DNA from: Leptospira ellisii
GTDB lineage: Bacteria; Spirochaetota; Leptospiria; Leptospirales; Leptospiraceae
Length of the DNA: 9,465 bases
Direction: 5' to 3'
Assembly: GCF_002811955.1 (NCBI RefSeq)
Contig: NZ_NPEF01000155.1
Coordinates: 1-9,465 of the forward strand
This document shows positions 1 to 6,365 of the stretch, piece by piece; the stretch's first letter is position 1, and each line of letters begins with the position of its first letter. The position numbers were made by a program, and so were the translations under genes. The notes under the pieces were generated by a model. The model searched no databases, was not told where the DNA came from, and was given only the letters and a program-made list of their open reading frames with translations.

Positions 1-24
1 GTTCGAAAACTTTGGAAATAAATT

Positions 25-357
25 TTAGGGAAAATTGGACGAGAATTCTGCGGGGCTAATGGTTTTGAAATACGAAGTCAGTCCGGCGACCTTGAACACT
101 TTTTCGATCGCCGGTTTCATGTTGGCGATAAAAAAAGAGCCGTTGAGGTCCTGAACGTAGTTGAGCTGTTTGATGAGCATCCCGATTCCGGAAGAATCGA
201 TGTAGTTGAGCTTTTCAAGATTTACGACTACGTTTTTATTTTCTTTACTGATGGTGGTTTCGAAAAAGGTTTTGAGATCGATGGATGTGTATATGTCCAG
301 ACTGCCCGAAAGACTTACGATATTGGTTTCTCCAGACTTTCTATGATTGATTTCCAT
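25..357 (-). CDS. STAS-domain anti-sigma factor antagonist
   Basis: A 110-residue protein made of a single STAS domain, the usual length for the SpoIIAA/RsbV family. These cytosolic proteins bind an anti-sigma-factor kinase and are switched by phosphorylation of a serine. The N-terminal strand (VSLSGSLDIYTS, about residues 14-25) and the central VVVNLEKLNYIDSSGIG (43-59) are typical; the phosphoacceptor would be Ser55 or Ser56 in the DSSG loop. The C-terminal part (IEKVFKVAGLTSYF) also matches the fold. The ATG is preceded on its own strand by a purine-rich GAAGGAAAGGA stretch, a good ribosome binding site. It is divergent from the next gene. No RsbW-type kinase or PP2C phosphatase is seen here, so its partner is unknown; it may act in sigma-factor or other partner switching. 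Confidence 0.9.
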   Translation of the reverse strand: MEINHRKSGETNIVSLSGSLDIYTSIDLKTFFETTISKENKNVVVNLEKLNYIDSSGIGMLIKQLNYVQDLNGSFFIANMKPAIEKVFKVAGLTSYFKTISPAEFSSNFP

Positions 358-365
358 ACCGATCC

Positions 366-430
<65 letters not shown>

Positions 431-479
431 TTCCGAGAACCTCCGAAACTATTAAAGGACGGTTGTCCGGAAACTATAC

Positions 480-1184
480 ATGAAAGTCTCTTTATTTTAT
501 ATTCTGATTTTTATTTCCGCGATCGCCGGAATTTCCGCACAAGAATTCGAATCGGACGGAAGAGTAAAAATTCTTCCGTATGAACCCGGTCAAATGAAGG
601 ATATGGAAGTCCTGGGCAAGGACATAGCCGACTTCCACAAAAGAATCGAAAGCCGACTCGCCTTTTTAAATCGAAGAAAGCAGATTCAGGACAATCTTTA
701 CAGCCAGTTTATCCCCGCTTACGAGGATCAAATTCCGCAGAGCAGAAACCGATATATGCTGGATCTCCGCTTCGTTCTGAAAGTCAGCGGAGGAGGAGCT
801 CAAAATTCTCCCTTAAAATTGGAATCCATCGTCTTTTGGAGTAGGAAATCATTAATTTCCAAGATGCGGGCCCAAGACGAGGAAATCAGCGTTCTCAAAA
901 ACGATAAAGTGAACGCGGAACAAACCCCGGAAGCGATCGAGCTGGTGATCAAGAAAAAAACGGATTCCGGAACCAAACAAACGGTATATAATGTGGCCAC
1001 CATTCGGGAGCCCGCACAACGCGTGAAACTCATTCGGATTTACAGAACCAATCTTTTGGAAATCATTCGCAGAATCGATAAGTATGTGGAAGGAAGCATC
1101 AGAACCAGCGCCCAAGACGTGGAAACCACCCTTAGAGAAGTGGAGAACGGCGGTCCGTATCAGGAAGATCTGCCCAAGGATTGA
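480..1184 (+). CDS. Exported helical protein of unknown function
   Basis: A 234-residue protein I do not recognise with confidence. Residues 1-20 form a clear signal peptide: a Lys at position 3, a hydrophobic core, and a likely signal peptidase I site after GISA, giving a mature protein starting QEFESDG. There is no lipobox cysteine, so a soluble periplasmic or secreted protein is most likely. The mature part is charged and mostly helical in appearance, with heptad-like stretches around 42-75 and 180-225 and a more strand-like middle (LRFVLKVSGGG; AIELVIKKKTD). It contains no cysteine. It starts the five-gene plus-strand run and is followed after 9 nt by the J-domain gene. An AAAGGA lies 21 nt before the ATG, too far for a normal ribosome site, with a small GGAC/GTCC hairpin between them. 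A Leptospira flagellar-sheath protein of the FcpA/FcpB type is a possibility I could not test. Confidence 0.8.
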   Translation: MKVSLFYILIFISAIAGISAQEFESDGRVKILPYEPGQMKDMEVLGKDIADFHKRIESRLAFLNRRKQIQDNLYSQFIPAYEDQIPQSRNRYMLDLRFVLKVSGGGAQNSPLKLESIVFWSRKSLISKMRAQDEEISVLKNDKVNAEQTPEAIELVIKKKTDSGTKQTVYNVATIREPAQRVKLIRIYRTNLLEIIRRIDKYVEGSIRTSAQDVETTLREVENGGPYQEDLPKD

Positions 1185-1193
1185 AGTCGTTTC

Positions 1194-1916
1194 GTGAATG
1201 ATCCGGGACCGAAATTCGACTTCCCGGATCATTATAAAAATCTGGGTCTTTCCCCTCTTTCCCCCGTGGAAAAGGTCAAATCCCGTTATCGGGAATTGGC
1301 GAAAATCTTTCATCCGGACAACAGGCAGACCGGGTCCTCTGATCTTTTTCAGAAACTCGCGCATTCATATCAGGTATTGACGCACCCGCTCCGCAGAAGG
1401 GAATACGATCTTCAGTATCTCGCGCATCATCCTGAGATCCTGTTCCGGATCCGCTCTTCGAACTCGGACGTCGCGCCGGGAAACCCTCTCAGAAAAAAAC
1501 AGATCCCCGCTTCACGGATCTTATACGCCGGTCAGGCGGTCGAATTCGCCAAACGGGGTCTTTTGCGCGCCGGTATGAGGAACCGGGAACGCAAACGATA
1601 CTCGGGCATATTTTATGATATTAGAATTCTCTTAACTCGTGATGAATTAAACTTACGCATCTCCGCCAAAATTCCGCTCGTCGTCCGGGTATTGTGTCCC
1701 GATTGCAGAGGGTCTAACGTGTTCTGCGATTCCTGCGGAGGAAAGGGAACGTATAAGAGTTTTCGCAATCTCAATCTCGAGGCCGAAGCGGGCAAACTGA
1801 TTCCGGGCAAAATTTACGAATTGGATCTTTCCGGTTTAAAGCCGGACGGATTTGTTCATTTTAAGAAGAACCGTCTGAAAGTAAAAATTGAACTTCTGGA
1901 AGGAGAGAAAAAATAG
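1194..1916 (+). CDS. J-domain protein with one zinc centre
   Basis: A 240-residue protein with an N-terminal J domain (about 12-75) containing HPD at 40-42, the motif that stimulates Hsp70 (DnaK) ATPase. The KSRYRELAKIFHPD helix and the closing RRREYD are typical. The C-terminal half carries C168-x2-C171 and C178-x2-C181. The second pair sits in CDSCGGKG, a DnaJ-like CxxCxGxG motif; the first is CPDCRGSN. That is one zinc centre rather than the four repeats of classical DnaJ, and there is no Gly/Phe linker or full substrate-binding region, so it is a specialised co-chaperone and not the housekeeping DnaJ. The start is GTG; an AAGGA lies 13 nt upstream. The nearby ATG at 1198 is in another frame and opens only a short ORF. 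It is followed after 5 nt by manA, so the two are probably co-transcribed. Confidence 0.85.
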   Translation: MNDPGPKFDFPDHYKNLGLSPLSPVEKVKSRYRELAKIFHPDNRQTGSSDLFQKLAHSYQVLTHPLRRREYDLQYLAHHPEILFRIRSSNSDVAPGNPLRKKQIPASRILYAGQAVEFAKRGLLRAGMRNRERKRYSGIFYDIRILLTRDELNLRISAKIPLVVRVLCPDCRGSNVFCDSCGGKGTYKSFRNLNLEAEAGKLIPGKIYELDLSGLKPDGFVHFKKNRLKVKIELLEGEKK

Positions 1917-1921
1917 GTCGT

Positions 1922-2914
1922 ATGCAAAAGGTAATCCGTTTTGTTCCGATTTACAAGGAAAGAATTTGGGGCGGTAGAAAGCTGGGCGAATTTCCCGGAA
2001 GAACCATTCCCGAAGGAAACATCGGTGAATCCTGGGAAATTTCCGATTACGGAAACGAACTCTCGATCATAAAAAACGGAAACCTCGCCGGCAAAACGTT
2101 TCGGGAAGCGTATGAAAAAAACACCGAGACGATTTTAGGAAAATCGTTTTACGGAAAACCGTTTCCTCTTCTCGTAAAACTCATAGACGCTAAGGAAAAA
2201 CTTTCCGTTCAGGTTCATCCCGACGACGCATACGCGGAAGAATTCGATCCGGATAGTTCCGGAAAAAAGGAAGCGTGGACTGTTTTACAGGCGGAACCGG
2301 GAGCCAAACTCGTCTGCGGTTTTTCGCGTAAGACCGATCGGGAAGAATTTCGGGAATTCGTGGAAAAACACAGAGCGGAGGAACTGCTTCGGGAAATCCC
2401 GGTGCGAGCGGGGGATTCCTTTCTTCTGAATCCGGGCAGAATCCACGCGATCGGAGCGGGAATCGTTTTGATGGAAGTGCAACAATCCTCCGATTCGACC
2501 TACCGAGTCTACGATTACGGCAGACCGAGAGAACTTCATCTTCAGAAGGCGTTGGACGTTCTCGATTACGACGGTCCGAACGAGGGGGATTTTCTTACGC
2601 CGCAGCCGAAGGAATGGAGCGACGGAAAGCGGTTTCGTCTAACGGCAAACGACAAGTTCTGCATAGAAAGCCTGGAGCTTTCCGCTTTGGACAAGTCGTT
2701 TACGATCCCTTCGCTTTACCGGGATCCTTTGTTCCAGATTCTGATCGTGTTGGAGGGAAGGATCGTGTTGGAGGGAGAGGAGCTTTCCATGGGGGACGTG
2801 GCGCTTTTGACCGCGTCCGGTTGTTCGCAAGGAATTCACGGGAAAACCGAATCCGAATCCGTCAAACTTTCCCTTTCCGGCCCCGGCGCCGATTGGGGCG
2901 TATATCAAGATTAA
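1922..2914 (+). CDS. manA: Mannose-6-phosphate isomerase, class I
   Basis: A 330-residue cytosolic zinc enzyme that interconverts fructose-6-phosphate and mannose-6-phosphate, feeding GDP-mannose and surface polysaccharide synthesis. Its length matches the short (Bacillus-type) class I enzymes. The cupin active site is complete: QVHPDD at 97-102 and the KKEAW glutamate (E117) supply zinc ligands, H175 lies in GRIHAIG, and the signature QQSSDSTYRVYDYGR (187-201) contains the catalytic arginine R195. N-terminal YKERIWGGRKL is also typical. A purine-rich AGGAGAG lies 15 nt before the ATG, at the end of the J-domain gene. A nearly perfect 18-bp tandem duplication encodes IVLEGR-IVLEGE at residues 275-286. 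There is no pmm or GDP-mannose gene in the window, so the pathway context is inferred from the family. Confidence 0.95.
   Translation: MQKVIRFVPIYKERIWGGRKLGEFPGRTIPEGNIGESWEISDYGNELSIIKNGNLAGKTFREAYEKNTETILGKSFYGKPFPLLVKLIDAKEKLSVQVHPDDAYAEEFDPDSSGKKEAWTVLQAEPGAKLVCGFSRKTDREEFREFVEKHRAEELLREIPVRAGDSFLLNPGRIHAIGAGIVLMEVQQSSDSTYRVYDYGRPRELHLQKALDVLDYDGPNEGDFLTPQPKEWSDGKRFRLTANDKFCIESLELSALDKSFTIPSLYRDPLFQILIVLEGRIVLEGEELSMGDVALLTASGCSQGIHGKTESESVKLSLSGPGADWGVYQD
2743..2778 (+). repeat. 18-bp tandem duplication inside manA
   Basis: Two adjacent copies of an 18-bp unit, GATCGTGTTGGAGGGAAG and GATCGTGTTGGAGGGAGA, differing only in the last two bases. The unit is a multiple of three and keeps frame. 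It encodes IVLEGR followed by IVLEGE in the C-terminal cupin-like domain. It looks like a slippage duplication, though glycine/glutamate strands of this kind are common in the domain. Confidence 0.8.
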
Positions 2915-2919
2915 AAGAT

Positions 2920-2925
2920 TATAAT
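2920..2925 (+). promoter_or_regulatory. Possible -10 box for the HNH gene (leaderless start?)
   Basis: A perfect TATAAT lies in the short gap between manA and the HNH gene, placed so that transcription would begin at about the A of the ATG at 2932. The HNH gene also lacks a Shine-Dalgarno sequence, which fits a leaderless transcript. There is no good -35 at normal spacing (TTGGGG is 21 bp upstream), so chance occurrence in AT-rich sequence is quite possible. Confidence 0.3.
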
Positions 2926-2931
2926 TTTCGA

Positions 2932-3297
2932 ATGGGCCCTGAAGCAGAAGAACCGATCGTCTGGATCAGCGAAGAGGAAATTTCCAAACAGAGAAGGATC
3001 GCTAAGGATTTGAAAAAAACTCCCTGGTGGAAAAAGAAAAAAAGCGCCGGGGTCTGTCATTACTGCGGAAAAAAATTCCCTCCGGAAGAATTGACTATGG
3101 ATCATCTGATTCCTGTCGCCAAAGGGGGAAAGTCGATCAAGGCCAATCTGGTTCCCGCGTGTAAGGAATGTAATTTCGCGAAAAAAAACAGACTTCCATT
3201 CGAGTTCGATTCCTCCTCGGGATCCGATTCGATTCCGAATCCAAGTTCGAATCCAAATCCAGAGACGGACTTTAATTCCGAAAAAGGAAACGTATGA
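2932..3297 (+). CDS. Small HNH endonuclease
   Basis: A 121-residue protein of the HNH nuclease family. The zinc ribbon is formed by C42-x2-C45 and C77-x2-C80 (CHYCGKKF and CKECNFAKKN). The metal/catalytic core is MDHLIPVAKGG, with H58, followed by N72 in the KANL segment. The N-terminal 40 residues are highly charged (KKTPWWKKKK) and could contact DNA. The C-terminal 30 residues (SSSGSDSIPNPSSNPNPE) are low-complexity and probably disordered. The reading frame stays open back into manA to 2614, but the upstream part has no family similarity, so I chose the ATG at 2932. There is no clear ribosome site there; a TATAAT lies 7-12 bases before the ATG. The stop overlaps the next ATG by 4 bp, implying translational coupling. 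It has no methylase or transposase partner, so its target is unknown. Confidence 0.85.
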   Translation: MGPEAEEPIVWISEEEISKQRRIAKDLKKTPWWKKKKSAGVCHYCGKKFPPEELTMDHLIPVAKGGKSIKANLVPACKECNFAKKNRLPFEFDSSSGSDSIPNPSSNPNPETDFNSEKGNV

Positions 3298-3635
3298 ACG
3301 CGGCCGATTCCAATCAAGAAGACGAGTTTCGGGAACACGAAGAGTCCGGCAGCGAAACGGTGCAGCTTTTGGACGAAGACGGAAACTCGCATCCGTTTCT
3401 CATCGCCGAGGCGTTGGAAATCGACGAGAATCAATATCTTCTTTTGATACCGGTTCTGGACGAGGATAAGGAACTGATCAATCTGGACGTAAGCGCTTTG
3501 CGGGGAGAAGACGACGCCGGTTACTTTGTGGTGCGTCTGGAAGCGGACGAATTCGGAGAGGAACGGCTCGTGGAAGTCCGGAACAAACGCGAGATCGGGG
3601 ATATTCTCGCGGAGTTGAACGTGGATATCGTCTGA
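3294..3635 (+). CDS. DUF1292 acidic protein
   Basis: A 113-residue, strongly acidic protein matching the DUF1292 (YrzB-like) family of small cytosolic proteins of unknown function. The core ETVQLLDEDGNSHPFLIAEALEIDENQYLLLIPV (about 19-52) and the later DAGYFVVRLEADEFGEERLVEV are the family's typical alternating strands. The rest (IGDILAEL) is a short terminal helix. There are no cysteines, membrane segments or catalytic motifs. Its ATG overlaps the stop of the HNH nuclease gene (ATGA), so the two are probably translated together. It is the last gene of the plus-strand run and faces the convergent transporter gene only 12 bp away. No function is claimed. Confidence 0.85.
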   Translation: MNAADSNQEDEFREHEESGSETVQLLDEDGNSHPFLIAEALEIDENQYLLLIPVLDEDKELINLDVSALRGEDDAGYFVVRLEADEFGEERLVEVRNKREIGDILAELNVDIV

Positions 3636-3647
3636 GTCTATTTCGGT

Positions 3648-5000
3648 TTAAAAATCGGTGTCCCCTCTCGATAGGGAGCCTTCCTCGGTTTCCGGAGAAA
3701 GGGAAGAACGGGAAAGTTTCCCTTTCCTAAACCCTCCCCTGATTTTGTGGATCAAAACCGACAGGAAAAGTCCTCCGGCCAAAATCAAAAACGAAAATAT
3801 ATTATAAACCACTAATGTAGTAAAACAGACGAAACCTAAGGCCGCCGCGACGATAGGAAGAACGGGATACAACGGGGCTTGATACGTCCCTGTGCGGTTC
3901 CGGTTTTCGAATTTGAAAACGAAAAAGGAAATCATACTCACGCAGTACATTCCGCAGGCTCCGAACGCGGAAAGAGTGATCAGTTGTCCCGTGTCTCCGA
4001 ATTGAAGCGCGGTTAAACCCACGATTCCCCCGGCGAGAATCGAATAGACGGGGGATTTCGTTTTTTGGGTCAGACGGGAGAACGTCTCCGGCAGATATCC
4101 TTCCTTGGAGAGTGCGTAGATTTGTCTGGAATACCCGAGGATGATCCCCAAAAGCGACGCGATCAATCCGAAAAGTCCGATTCCCGTAAACGCGCGAACG
4201 ATCCAGGATTCAGGTCCATACAATTTTCCTAATGTGAATGAAAGCGGATAATCCAGCCGTGCCACTTCGCCGACTGAGATCACTCCGGCGGTAGAAAACA
4301 ACACTCCGAATGCGAGGAGAACCAAGGTTCCGATTCCGGAAAGATAACCTAAGGGAATGTCCTTTTCGGGTCGTTTCACCTCCTCGGCGGCCATGGCCAC
4401 TCCTTCCACCGCGAGGAAGAACCAGATCGCGTAGGGAAGCGCGGGAAACAGATTCCCCCAATGGAACGCGCTCGGAGAACCTATGTTAGTCGCTTCGAAC
4501 CGAGGGAATACCGCGGCGAAGTATAATAATAACCCGAAAACGGCGGTCAGAGTGACGAACAATTCGAAACGGGCGGTTTGTTTGATTCCCATGAGATTGA
4601 TTCCGATCAAGAGCAGAAAAAACACGTTAGACGCAATCGGACCGGAAATTTCGGGAAATAGAAAGTGAAAGTAACCTCCCAAGGCGGAAGCGATCGCGGG
4701 AGGGGCGAGGACGAATTCCACCAACGTAAAAAAACCGGCGAACCAACCGCCCCAAGGACCCAAGGCCACGCGCGCGTACGCGGACGGTCCTCCCGCGTGC
4801 GGAATCGCGGCTGCCAGTTCCGTGAAACAAAGTGAAAAACAGGAATAAAAAATCGCCACGATCGAAACGGCCGTTAGAAATTCCCAGAAATTGGCATGGG
4901 CCCATCCTAAATTCCAGCCGAAGTAGTCGCCGGAGATCACGAGACCGACTGCGATTCCCCAGAGATGAAAGGGGCCGAGCGCTTTTTGGAGTGTGGACAT
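3648..5000 (-). CDS. eat: Ethanolamine permease-type APC transporter
   Basis: A 450-residue inner-membrane transporter of the amino acid-polyamine-organocation superfamily with about 12 hydrophobic segments. The N-terminal GPFHLWGIAVGLVISGDYFGW (9-29) is the hallmark of the ethanolamine permease branch, where other APC members have a glycine-rich helix. Other conserved parts are IPHAGGPSAYARVALGPWGGW (66-86) and the loop EGVAMAAEEVKRPEKDIP (199-216). The last 35 residues are a polar cytoplasmic tail. The start gives a family-typical N-terminus, but no Shine-Dalgarno is visible before it. No ethanolamine ammonia-lyase (eutBC) or microcompartment gene is nearby, so ethanolamine is only the best guess; a related amine or amino acid is possible. 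It is convergent with the preceding operon. Confidence 0.85.
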   Translation of the reverse strand: MSTLQKALGPFHLWGIAVGLVISGDYFGWNLGWAHANFWEFLTAVSIVAIFYSCFSLCFTELAAAIPHAGGPSAYARVALGPWGGWFAGFFTLVEFVLAPPAIASALGGYFHFLFPEISGPIASNVFFLLLIGINLMGIKQTARFELFVTLTAVFGLLLYFAAVFPRFEATNIGSPSAFHWGNLFPALPYAIWFFLAVEGVAMAAEEVKRPEKDIPLGYLSGIGTLVLLAFGVLFSTAGVISVGEVARLDYPLSFTLGKLYGPESWIVRAFTGIGLFGLIASLLGIILGYSRQIYALSKEGYLPETFSRLTQKTKSPVYSILAGGIVGLTALQFGDTGQLITLSAFGACGMYCVSMISFFVFKFENRNRTGTYQAPLYPVLPIVAAALGFVCFTTLVVYNIFSFLILAGGLFLSVLIHKIRGGFRKGKLSRSSLSPETEEGSLSRGDTDF

Positions 5001-5081
5001 GGGGGAAAGAAACGCCCGGAAGGAAGAAAAGAAAACAAGAAAACGAGTTTTCGGATTCGGATGTTTTGTAGGAACAAGTGT

Positions 5082-5094
5082 CGTGGGAACTCAC
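5082..5094 (+). repeat. GTGGGAACTCAC dispersed repeat, copy 1
   Basis: CGTGGGAACTCAC, identical over 13 bp to 6144-6156 and present inverted at 6082-6093. It lies in the gap between the MotA and permease genes. A related GGGAGTTCCTC follows at 5115-5125. These look like members of a short intergenic repeat family. Confidence 0.7.
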
Positions 5095-5134
5095 GCAGAA
5101 AGATGGGCGGAGCAGGGAGTTCCTCAGGTTGTCG

Positions 5135-5869
5135 TCAGCCGATAAACGGGGTCATTCTTTCCATAAGAATTCTACGATTATCCCCGCTCTGAAGAGCGAT
5201 CACGCCCCGGATAATGGCTTGTCTTCGATCGGATTGTTCCTTGGACCAAGCCTTGATCCTGTTGGCGAGCGGGAAAAAAAGAAGGTTGGCGAATGCGATT
5301 CCGTAAAAGGTCGCGATGAACGCGGTCGCGATCCCTTCGCCCAAAGCCTTGGTGCCGGCTCCGAGATTTTCCAAAACTCCGACGAGACCCATGACCGTAC
5401 CGATGATTCCCACCGTCGGAGAAAAGCCGCCGGCGGTTTCCAGAATTTTCGCAGAGGTTCCCTCTTTCTCTTCCATGGCGATCGCCGATTCGAAAAGAAT
5501 TTCTTCCACGGCTCTCGGGTCGGTGCCGTCCACGATGAGTTGAATTCCTCTTTGGAGAAACGGATCTTGGATCGACTTCAAATTGTCCTCCAAGGAGAGA
5601 AGGCCGTTTTTGCGGGCTCGTTCGGCGAAGTCCAAAAACAATTCTCCTAAAGGAAGTTTGCGTCCCGGAAAAACGGCGGTTTGTAGGTTCAGAATCAGGT
5701 CTTTGATCTGTTCTAAGGAAAAACTGGCGAAGGTCGCGCCGGCGGTTCCTCCAAGAATCAAAAGTAGGGCTGAAATTTTAAAGAAGGATAGAAAGTGCGC
5801 CCCTTCCAGAAGAATCGCGACCAATACCGAGAAGAACGCGATGGAGAGTCCGACGAGAGTGGGATTCAT
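5135..5869 (-). CDS. motA: MotA/PomA-type flagellar stator protein
   Basis: A 244-residue inner-membrane protein of the MotA/PomA family, which with MotB/PomB forms the ion channel that drives flagellar rotation. Four membrane segments are visible: about 5-23, 32-50, 149-168 and 178-200. The cytoplasmic loop contains [24 protein letters not shown] (102-125) with R107 and the acidic residues expected to touch the rotor protein FliG. The two conserved channel prolines are P151 ([15 protein letters not shown]) and P200 (FFPLANRIK). Length is close to PomA. No Shine-Dalgarno is clear; a GGGAACTC repeat copy sits 8 nt before the ATG. Unusually, no motB follows it: the next gene downstream is a transporter. 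TolQ/ExbB proteins have a different topology, so MotA is the better call. Confidence 0.92.
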   Translation of the reverse strand: MNPTLVGLSIAFFSVLVAILLEGAHFLSFFKISALLLILGGTAGATFASFSLEQIKDLILNLQTAVFPGRKLPLGELFLDFAERARKNGLLSLEDNLKSIQDPFLQRGIQLIVDGTDPRAVEEILFESAIAMEEKEGTSAKILETAGGFSPTVGIIGTVMGLVGVLENLGAGTKALGEGIATAFIATFYGIAFANLLFFPLANRIKAWSKEQSDRRQAIIRGVIALQSGDNRRILMERMTPFIG

Positions 5870-5877
5870 TTCGGTAA

Positions 5878-6103
5878 GAGTTCCCGCAAACTCGGGTTTT
5901 TACAAGAAAATTCTGTCGCATGGGCCGGGGTTGAAAAAACGCGGGCGCATGGTCGGCGGAAAACCCGTTTGTGTCGGATGTAGGTTCGTTTTAGCCGCCG
6001 ACCACCGGGCTCTCCGCTTCGGTCGTTCGTTCCGAACGGACCCCGCATCGATCCCTTGCGCGGGTTTTCTTGTAAAGTAGTGTGAGTTCCCACAAAATTC
6101 GGG
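5878..6103. repeat. Complex inverted/direct repeat element upstream of motA
   Basis: A block bounded by imperfect direct repeats, GAGTTCCCGCAAACTCGGG (5878-5896) and GAGTTCCCACAAAATTCGGG (6084-6103). Just inside them is a perfect 12-bp inverted repeat, TTTACAAGAAAA (5899-5910) and TTTTCTTGTAAA (6065-6076). Further in are a 10-bp stem TGGTCGGCGG (5950-5959) with CCGCCGACCA (5995-6004), AAAACCCG (5960-5967) with CGGGTTTT (6061-6068), and a hairpin GGTCGTTCG/CGAACGGACC (6021-6042). Small ORFs across it on both strands look spurious. The structure suggests a non-coding mobile or dispersed palindromic element (MITE- or REP-like) rather than a gene; no transposase is visible. Confidence 0.6.
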
Positions 6104-6164
6104 ACTCAACTGTTTTCGAGGGAAATATTGGAACGACAAATCACGTGGGAACTCACACTACTTT
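6074..6164. repeat. 20-bp perfect inverted repeat with 51-nt loop
   Basis: AAAGTAGTGTGAGTTCCCAC at 6074-6093 is the exact reverse complement of 6145-6164. The right arm contains the same CGTGGGAACTCAC seen at 5082-5094. The left arm shares three bases with the TTTTCTTGTAAA arm of the adjacent element, so the two pairings could compete in RNA. No gene lies in the loop. Confidence 0.85.
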
Positions 6165-6189
6165 GTTGTTTCAGTGGGTGGGATCGTAC

Positions 6190-6220
6190 AAAAAAAGGGG
6201 ACGGTTCAACTTTCGTCCCC
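6190..6220 (-). terminator. Intrinsic terminator, minus strand, no gene upstream
   Basis: On the minus strand the stem GGGGACG / CGTCCCC with a 10-nt loop is followed immediately by seven T residues: a textbook rho-independent terminator. On the plus strand the stem is not followed by a T-run, so it works in one direction only. No minus-strand coding gene lies between here and the plus-strand gene starting at 6421. It may end a small RNA, or shield motA from upstream transcription. Confidence 0.6.
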
Positions 6221-6259
6221 CGTCCGTTTCAAAATGAAAATTCGCAGTGGAAGAACTCA

Positions 6260-6298
<39 letters not shown>

Positions 6299-6299
6299 C

Positions 6300-6314
6300 G
6301 TAGGGAGTTCCTAC
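6300..6314 (+). repeat. GTAGG-GAGTT-CCTAC short hairpin, repeat family
   Basis: A 5-bp stem GTAGG/CCTAC around GAGTT. It resembles the other GAGTTCC-type sites in this window (5115-5125, 5878-5885, 6084-6091) and is probably another member of the same short intergenic repeat family. Confidence 0.5.
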
Positions 6315-6365
6315 ATTAGCGCTCCGGCAAAAAAAGAAAGGCCTCGTTTTTAAAAACTAAAATTT

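Noticed and set aside
852..1364. 170-codon minus-strand open frame opposite the exported protein and J-domain genes
   Set aside because: It crosses two well-supported plus-strand genes antisense, has no recognisable motif, and is the kind of shadow frame produced by codon bias.
2614..2931. Upstream extension of the HNH frame into manA
   Set aside because: The extra 106 residues overlap catalytically complete manA in another frame and show no nuclease similarity; the ATG at 2932 gives a normal family length.
3215..3270. Repeated GATTC/GAATCC-like triplets at the end of the HNH gene as a repeat array
   Set aside because: They are low-complexity coding sequence for a Ser/Pro/Asn tail, without regular units or spacers, so not a CRISPR or tandem array.
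4627..5094. 155-codon minus-strand frame overlapping the start of the permease
   Set aside because: It is rich in arginine and serine with no hydrophobic pattern, and overlaps the conserved N-terminus of the permease in another frame.
6042..6068. CCCGC/GCGGG stem followed by TTTTCTT as a plus-strand terminator
   Set aside because: Only 5 bp of stem with a 13-nt loop, and no plus-strand gene upstream; more likely part of the surrounding repeat element.
5583..6080. 165-codon plus-strand frame antisense to motA and through the repeat element
   Set aside because: Mostly antisense to conserved motA, then reads through inverted repeats; basic, low-information protein.
5866..6139. Two overlapping minus-strand small frames upstream of motA
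   Set aside because: Both lie inside the inverted-repeat element, in different frames, with arginine-rich translations typical of non-coding repeats.
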